64,000 nt of DNA, from contig BCLD01000007.1 of NCBI GenBank assembly GCA_001600875.1, positions 214,281 to 278,280 of the forward strand. The letters are read 5' to 3'. The DNA comes from Solicoccozyma terricola (Eukaryota > Basidiomycota > Tremellomycetes > Filobasidiales > Piskurozymaceae). Positions 58,322-64,000 of this stretch are shown one piece after another (positions within the stretch are counted from its first letter, which is position 1; every line of letters begins with the position of its first letter). The notes beneath the pieces were generated by a model. The model worked only from the letters and a program-made list of their open reading frames with translations, did no database searches and was not told where the DNA came from. The translations under genes and the position numbers were made by a program.

Positions 58322-60605
58322 ATGGCAACCGAGAAGGCAAGTAAACCGAATAGTCTAGGCTCGCATCGATCGTCAATAGGATGCAGCATAAATCAGATGA
58401 GGAACCGAGAATCCTCCTCCGGAAATGCAGCTGGGAGAATGTCTCGAACTGAGGTATCCCCGACATTGTCAGTCATCATGATCTCAGGCGGAACGGGTGG
58501 GAACTGTTTTGCAACACCGGCCAAGAATTGTTTGCATGTATTACCGGGTGAGTGGTGATAACGACGAATACGAGAGGCACATCGACCTAAGACCCTCTCA
58601 CAGTCTCCGACGACGGTGGCTCATCCAGCGAGATTCTACGTGTACTTGGTGGTCCCTCCGTTGGTGATATCCGATCCCGTCTTCTCCGTCTGATTCCTCT
58701 TGAAGGCAATGAATTCTCTACTAGCGACCCCATCGCTATCAAAGCGATATGTGACCTCCTCATTCATCGCTTTCCGACGCAGTGTACAGAGAAAGAAGCG
58801 AGGGAGATGTGGGCGGAAGTGGTGGAGGGTCGAGGCGCGTTGTGGCGAGGGATACCGATGGATAGGAAAGAATGTCTACGTGGTGAGCATTGGACGTGCA
58901 GAATGTCGATAATAATGGCTTGCAAAAACGCATCTGACATCCCAATCTCTCAGCCGTCCTAGTACATTTCCATTCCCTGTTACTCAAACGTGCAAACAAA
59001 AAGTTCTCATTTCGAAACTTTAGCATTGGTAACGGGTTTCTAGCTGGAGCAAGAGACATGCTAGGTGGATTGCCGAGCGCCATTTTCATGTTTCAAGCGC
59101 TGACAGAAACTCGGGTGAGTGGGTCATTAAAGTTGGATCTCTGGCGAACTTCGGCTGACACGATTTGCGGTAGAATATCGCACATGTCATTCCGGTCATT
59201 CTTACGAATCGTGAGTGCCTTCATTTGCCCGGGTACGCCGTCCTGAGGTTGATATCCACACATCAGAGGCTCTAACGATCGCGGCCGAACTCGTACGATT
59301 TGACCATCATCCGTTCCGTTGACTATGCTATCGCTGAAACTCCTCTCCATTTGCAGAATGACGGCACGAGACTGGTTGGTCAGTAAGTATCACTCACCTT
59401 CTGCATAGGTAAAACCTGCGTCTCATACCTCCAGCGTCACAGGAGCGAAATTTCGCATCCGGCGCCTCGACACCCCTCCGCAATGTCCGCATCGGAGCGT
59501 CGACGCCGACGGGATTCTAACAATTTCGACACTGCCGAATCCGTATACTCCTCCGATGACGAAAGTGACCAAGAGAACAACTTCATTGACTCACGAAGGG
59601 GGTCAACCGCCTCATCCGTTTCCGAAGGGGGATTAGATGACATCAGCAGAATGGCGCAAGGGAGTCCGTGGAATGATAATTTCCTTACAGAGACAATGAT
59701 GGGGAGACCTGAGACCTCGAGGTCGGACAGCAAGATAGGTCGGCTGAGGAATCTCGATGAGGATGGTGACGTCCCTGTGGACCTGAACTCGCTGTACGTT
59801 AAAGGAGAAATGATCGTCCCGCTGGACTCGCCAATCAAGTGTGAGTCGTAAGGTAGCAGCCGTCGCGGGCCAGTTGCTTACTGCCAGTCAATCACGATTC
59901 GCCAGGCGTATACTATGTCAACAATTACTCGGCTGAGATATTTCCGGAACCCAATCCTACCTTACTCGAACAGCTGGCAGAGAGAGAGATGTTGATATAC
60001 TCAGCAGGCTCTTTATGGACATCGTGAGTGGGGGAACGTTGGCAGAATCTCATGCTCATCGTCTGAATTTCGCCGATCTATATTACAGTATCGTCCCGTG
60101 TCTCGCGCTGCGTGGAATGGCTACTGCAATAGCAAGATCGGGCTCACTGAAGGCGAAAGTGCTGCTGCGTGAGCGCCACAGTCATTGTCTGTACGGGGGT
60201 CATCACTAATTCTCGAACCTCAGTGAATTCTGTCAACGATCGCGAAACCCTTGGGTACACCGCTCGAGACTACATCGAGGTCATCGTTCGTATGCTGAAC
60301 CGTGCGAATAAACCTCGAAGAATTGGTGTGCAGAGGAGCCGGAATCGCGACACAATTTATCAGGCAGAAGACCTCATATCTCACTTGGTGTACCTGGAAG
60401 CTGGAGAGGTTGAGATCGATTCTGCCGAGATAAGGGTGAGATATGGTGCAGATCTCAGGTATCGCCATGGGCTGATCTGACAGTGCACACTTGATAGGAT
60501 CTTGGCATCGAAGTCATCAAGGTGCCGGCTTCCTATGGAAAGCGGTTCTCAAACGACAATGTGAAATGGGCATTGGTGCAGATTGAGCAATCATTAATTG
60601 GATGA
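58322..60605 (+). CDS. CofD/YvcK-like protein (fungal YNL011C type)
   Basis: Member of the family that includes bacterial YvcK (gluconeogenesis factor) and archaeal CofD (2-phospho-L-lactate transferase); in fungi the function is not known. The ATG at 58322 gives MATEKASKPNSLGSHRSS. VIMISGGTGGNCF is the nucleotide-binding loop. After an intron come VSDDGGSSSEILRVLGGPSV and GDIRSRLLRLIP, the most conserved block, then NFSIGNGFLAGARDMLGGLP (asparagine/glycine-rich block). Later blocks are VYYVNNYSAEIFPEP, LIYSAGSLWTSIVPCLALRG, AKVLLLNSVNDRETLGYTA, and the end DLGIEVIKVPASYGKRF to QSLIG. An in-between exon (about 59480-59850) is Ser/Asp/Glu-rich and looks like a loop insertion. The stop is at 60603-60605, 210 bp from the convergent channel gene. 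Confidence 0.85.
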
Positions 60606-60815
60606 TGACCAGACATCAATGATAGATGCAGGACTGTCTCCAAAGTTGTATGAACTTGTCATTAAGTCGCGACCGACGGGCCACCACCAAAGGATGAGCT
60701 TTATATCAGCTCACAGTATGGGCGACGAAGGACAGAACAGCTATTTGTAATAAGGTGATATCTAATTCATACTACACACAACATCGTAGTCAAGTTCGCA
60801 AAGCGTGCCAGACGC

Positions 60816-63800
60816 TTAACGGTCCCGAGCGGTCCAGTTCTGCTGGTGGGAAAGGGGAGCGTGGCCTTCACTGGATCTCCGGGACTGTTGACTGGACGAT
60901 CGCGAAAGCGGCGCGGTGGCGTAACCCGGTGGCGGGCTGGCATAGCTCGTTGGAGGGTATGGCAGAGCACGTCCTGCGTCCGCTGTCCTCCCCCACTCCG
61001 AGTTATCCCGAGCAAGTAGAGGAGCCATAGCAATCGACTGATCCGAGGGTCCCGTTCGGTGTCTAGTCGACCCTTGCCTACCGACCTGCTGTGGATGCCA
61101 GTCCTCGCCCAAATCTCCTTCCGTGCCAGACCGGTTCAGCAAATAGTCCGTGGACTCATGAGGCTGAACGTAGCCAGCGGGATGGCCCGATTGAGGATAT
61201 CCGAGACTGACTGAGGACTGTGCCATTGGCCCATTCTGAAGGTAGCTGTTGACATCGAGGTGGTCTGGACGATCGCCGTCGGCATCGAACTTTGGTTCCA
61301 GCATTTGGGTCGACGCGATGCTCTGAGTATCCCAATCGGCTTCGCTGCGAGTTCCATCGCGCATGGGATCGAATTCCAGATTTTCCTGTATATCCAAGAG
61401 CTGTCAGTACTTCGTATATAAGAGTAGTGGGATTCTTGGCAATCACCTCCTTGACAGCCTTGATGCGCAATCCGCCATCGCGAGGAGACTGGTTGAACCA
61501 AGGATATTCCGATAGAACTTCGCGAGCGAGACCTTCTTGCGCCTTGTGCACCATGACCTGTTTTTCGCGAAACAACATGAATGGCTGCCACATATACAAG
61601 TAAGCGTCGGTTAAACTCACGGTGAACAGCTCATTGCTCTGCAACGCGGGATGTAAGAACCGCTGCTCCATCTCCGAGTGATGTGTGCGCTTTTCTTGAG
61701 ACGCGTTGGCCCATTCAGTCTCGACCTCCTCTGATGAAGGGGTATAGTATCGGAACTGCTTTTCCAAAGGCCTACACATGAAGATCTTGAAGGCGGCGAG
61801 GATGAGTAGGGCGGGTGCGGTAGCGATCACGTCGGTGTACCTCCTTCGATTGAGACCGATGGCTATCAGAGGAATTTTATCAGTATATGAGACGGGTTTG
61901 TGCCAGCATTATGTTTTCACATACTGAGAATCATGATCAGCTGCATGAAGACAGCGCAGGCAACGACCCGGTTAGCTGCAACATTGAACAGCCTACCTCC
62001 GCTTTCGGTACGGGAGATATAGACATATAGAAGCTGATGACAGCAAGGCAGCACTGCGGGTTAGAGGAATGAAAAATGAGAGACTGCAATTCTTACTCAC
62101 CTGATACTTGTACACGACGGAGGAAACCCAGAACACAACCGTGCAGCCAATGCAAACCAAAGGAGCAAGTGGTGCATACTGAAAGAAAATGAGCGGCGTC
62201 AGCACCGTGCCCGTCCGCCAGTTTGTGGAAAGACATACCATCATGCCGACGGCAGCCAGGAAGAGTAGACTGGTCAAAACGATGGGAGTCTCAAAGTAGG
62301 GCGGCTGCGAGAGATGACATTGTAAGCGACTTGCAGAGCTAATCAAGTCGTTGTTGTGACTCACAACTGTCCATTCCTTGATGTCCCGAGGTGTTTTCGC
62401 GAATAGCCTTAATCACGGAGAACTGATGTTCAGCCTCCAATCGAAAAACAGGAATGGACTGTCTACCACTCACAATCGTCGAACAGACAGCAAGACCAGC
62501 TTGACAAGCTGAGCGATCTCGAAGATGACCAGGAAACCTCTAAGCGGGAAATAGGTAAGCCAATAGGTGGATTGTAGTACGTAGGCACCTTGAATCTCTG
62601 CATGGCACAACACAGGGATGGATTCGTCAGAATGACAACTAAACATTGCCTGCTGCTAGGGTCGGCCGTCGACTCACGATTTGGCAGATACTCGAGACTC
62701 TTGATGATGGTGGAGAATGATTCATGTCGTCCCGCCTGCGCGATGATTGCGGCAATCGAGTTCCACACCACACCGATGAGGGAGAAGATTAAGAAATTGC
62801 TGATTACCAGGAAGGCAAAGTACCTGGCAACTACTGCACGATCTAGACGAGACCTTGTGATTGCACCTTGCTTCTTGGAGATCCGTCGCATGATCATCGG
62901 TAGGAGTAGTCCGAAGATTGCTGAAATGGCTGATGGCAGAACACCACTGACCAACGAGAACGTCCAATTGCCGAAAGATCCAGCGTTCTTCCACGTGTTA
63001 AGGAATGGAACGTAGACGGATAAAGCAGACAAGTTGGCCAGAGCACTAACAGCGATGAGTGGGAGGGTGTTGAAGAAGCAAACGACACCGATAAACACAA
63101 AGCCGATGAAGACGTTCCATCCCTTTTTCCGAGGATCCATTGTGACGTTTTGCCAGATGAGATCCTTTGGTTCTGGTGCAAGAACAAGTTCCGCTCCGCC
63201 CAATTCTTTTTGCCTTCCACGATGAGCACGAGCGATTCTATGAGCTTCAGCGATTGTTTTCATTGTAACGAAACCATAATTCTCCCCATGAGGTTTCGAC
63301 TCTTGAGCTTTTCTATATTTTCTCGCATGTCGATCCTGTCTAATCATCGCTTCTATATCCGCTCTTTTCGCATCGATACGATCACGTAGAGTTTTGACGA
63401 TTTTTGAGTAATGTTCGATCGCATCTTTTTTCTCCCCTCCCATACCGAGAAATCCACCGATACGAGTTTGAGGTCGTTTACTCCCTATTTTCCCACCTTT
63501 GAGGTGTTTAACCAACGCTTCTTCGAGATTCCTAACAGCTTCGTTATGTTTCTCTACCATTTCTGGGAAATTCTCCAATTTTCTACCGATTGAAGTGCAA
63601 TCTATCTGTTGAGCGATTTTGATTCCATCTACTTTTAATTGACCCATCAATCTAACCAATCCGGTATCCGTTCTAAACTCTGAAGGTACCATGGTGACCA
63701 TCAAAGTTCTCGAATAAATTCTAGCTTGATATTGTGAACTTCTAAACCAAGCTTGACGAAGGAGTACCATTTTTTTCCAATGATACCAAACAAAGTAGCA

Positions 63801-63939
63801 TACCAATATGATGATGATGTATGTCATTGCGACGTGAGCCCAGAGGATGTTACCGGATAGATTCTGAATTGTCATTAAAGCCATGGTGTTTCGTTTGGAT
63901 GAATTGACGACTTTGAGGTTGTATACGACGTTGATTGGA
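60816..63939 (-). CDS. CSC1: CSC1/TMEM63-type stress-gated channel, 5' partial
   Basis: Plasma-membrane osmo/mechanosensitive cation channel family (fungal Rsn1/Csc1/Phm7). The gene enters from beyond the right edge: the first exon in view begins at 63939 after a CGCAG acceptor and reads PINVVYNLKVVNSSKRNT before the in-frame Met at 63884, so that Met is not the start. Next are SGNILWAHVAMTYIIIILVCYF, the cytosolic RNA-recognition-like region (ARTLMVTMVPSEFR, EALVKHLKGGK, MIRQDRHARKYRKA, YGFVTM), EPKDLIWQNVTMDPRKKGW and several membrane helices. The exon ending ESFSTIIKSLEYLP is spliced onward. The 3' exons give a PLEKQFRYYTPSSEEVETEW segment and a long Ser/Gly/Gln-rich tail ending at 60816. 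The N-terminal one or two helices lie outside the window. Confidence 0.88.
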
Positions 63940-63941
63940 CT

Positions 63942-63985
63942 GCGAGGGAGAGGGAGAGGGAGAGGGAGAGGGAGAGAGAGGGAAA
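63942..63985. repeat. GAGAGG hexamer microsatellite
   Basis: About six copies of GGGAGA just outside the 5'-most visible channel exon. On the gene strand it is CTCTCC, placed as the polypyrimidine tract immediately before the CGCAG acceptor. Confidence 0.75.
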
Positions 63986-64000
63986 GAGGAATTTGGGGGT

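Overview
The window is nuclear DNA from a basidiomycete yeast, most likely a member of the Tremellomycetes (the Cryptococcus/Kwoniella/Tremella side). The reasons are: roughly balanced base composition; closely packed genes on both strands; almost every gene cut by many short introns with GTGAGT/GTAAGT-type donors and (C/T)AG acceptors; several exons under 20 nt; and protein content (SLI15/INCENP, KIN4, BZZ1, TVP38, a capsule-type SGNH protein) typical of fungi. No rRNA or tRNA gene, CRISPR array or transposon was recognised. The assembly is rough: it has a 654-nt N gap (29987-30640), scattered Ns, and long G or C homopolymers, one of which (27849-27919) appears to be a false join that removes half of INO1. 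Gene models were rebuilt by hand by joining exons in phase; spans include introns.

Layout, 0-11.5 kb, all on +: FAD oxidoreductase of the COG2907 type (421-3236); F-BAR/C1/SH3 actin regulator BZZ1 (3445-6706); mitochondrial phosphate carrier MIR1 (7011-9439); a small acidic unknown (10095-10472); twin-CX9C protein CHCHD5/MIX14 (10650-11468). 11.5-19.4 kb: a doubtful ORF (12506-13309), RTC4-domain protein (-), then a divergent SGNH membrane protein (+). 19.4-27.2 kb: INCENP/SLI15 (-) head to head with haspin kinase (+). 27.2-30.6 kb: disturbed region with a truncated ORF, the 5' half of INO1 (-) and the N gap. 31-42 kb: TVP38 (+), two tandem phytanoyl-CoA dioxygenase-like genes (-), KIN4-like kinase (-). 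42.9-50.2 kb: PhnP-like metallo-beta-lactamase protein with a repeat-filled intron (+), ATP synthase subunit f (+), borealin/NBL1 (-), PLP decarboxylase (-). 51-64 kb: a frameshifted orphan ORF (-), MFS transporter (+), CDP-diacylglycerol synthase CDS1 with a long N-terminal extension (+), CofD/YvcK-like protein (+), and a 5'-partial CSC1/TMEM63-type channel (-).

The most striking theme is mitosis. INCENP and haspin share one 881-bp intergenic region, and borealin lies about 20 kb away. INCENP and borealin are two of the four chromosomal passenger complex subunits, and haspin writes the H3-Thr3 phosphate that brings the complex to centromeres. A KIN4-family kinase lies between them. Other genes supply mitochondria (MIR1, CHCHD5, ATP17), phospholipid and inositol synthesis (INO1, CDS1) and membrane traffic (BZZ1, TVP38).
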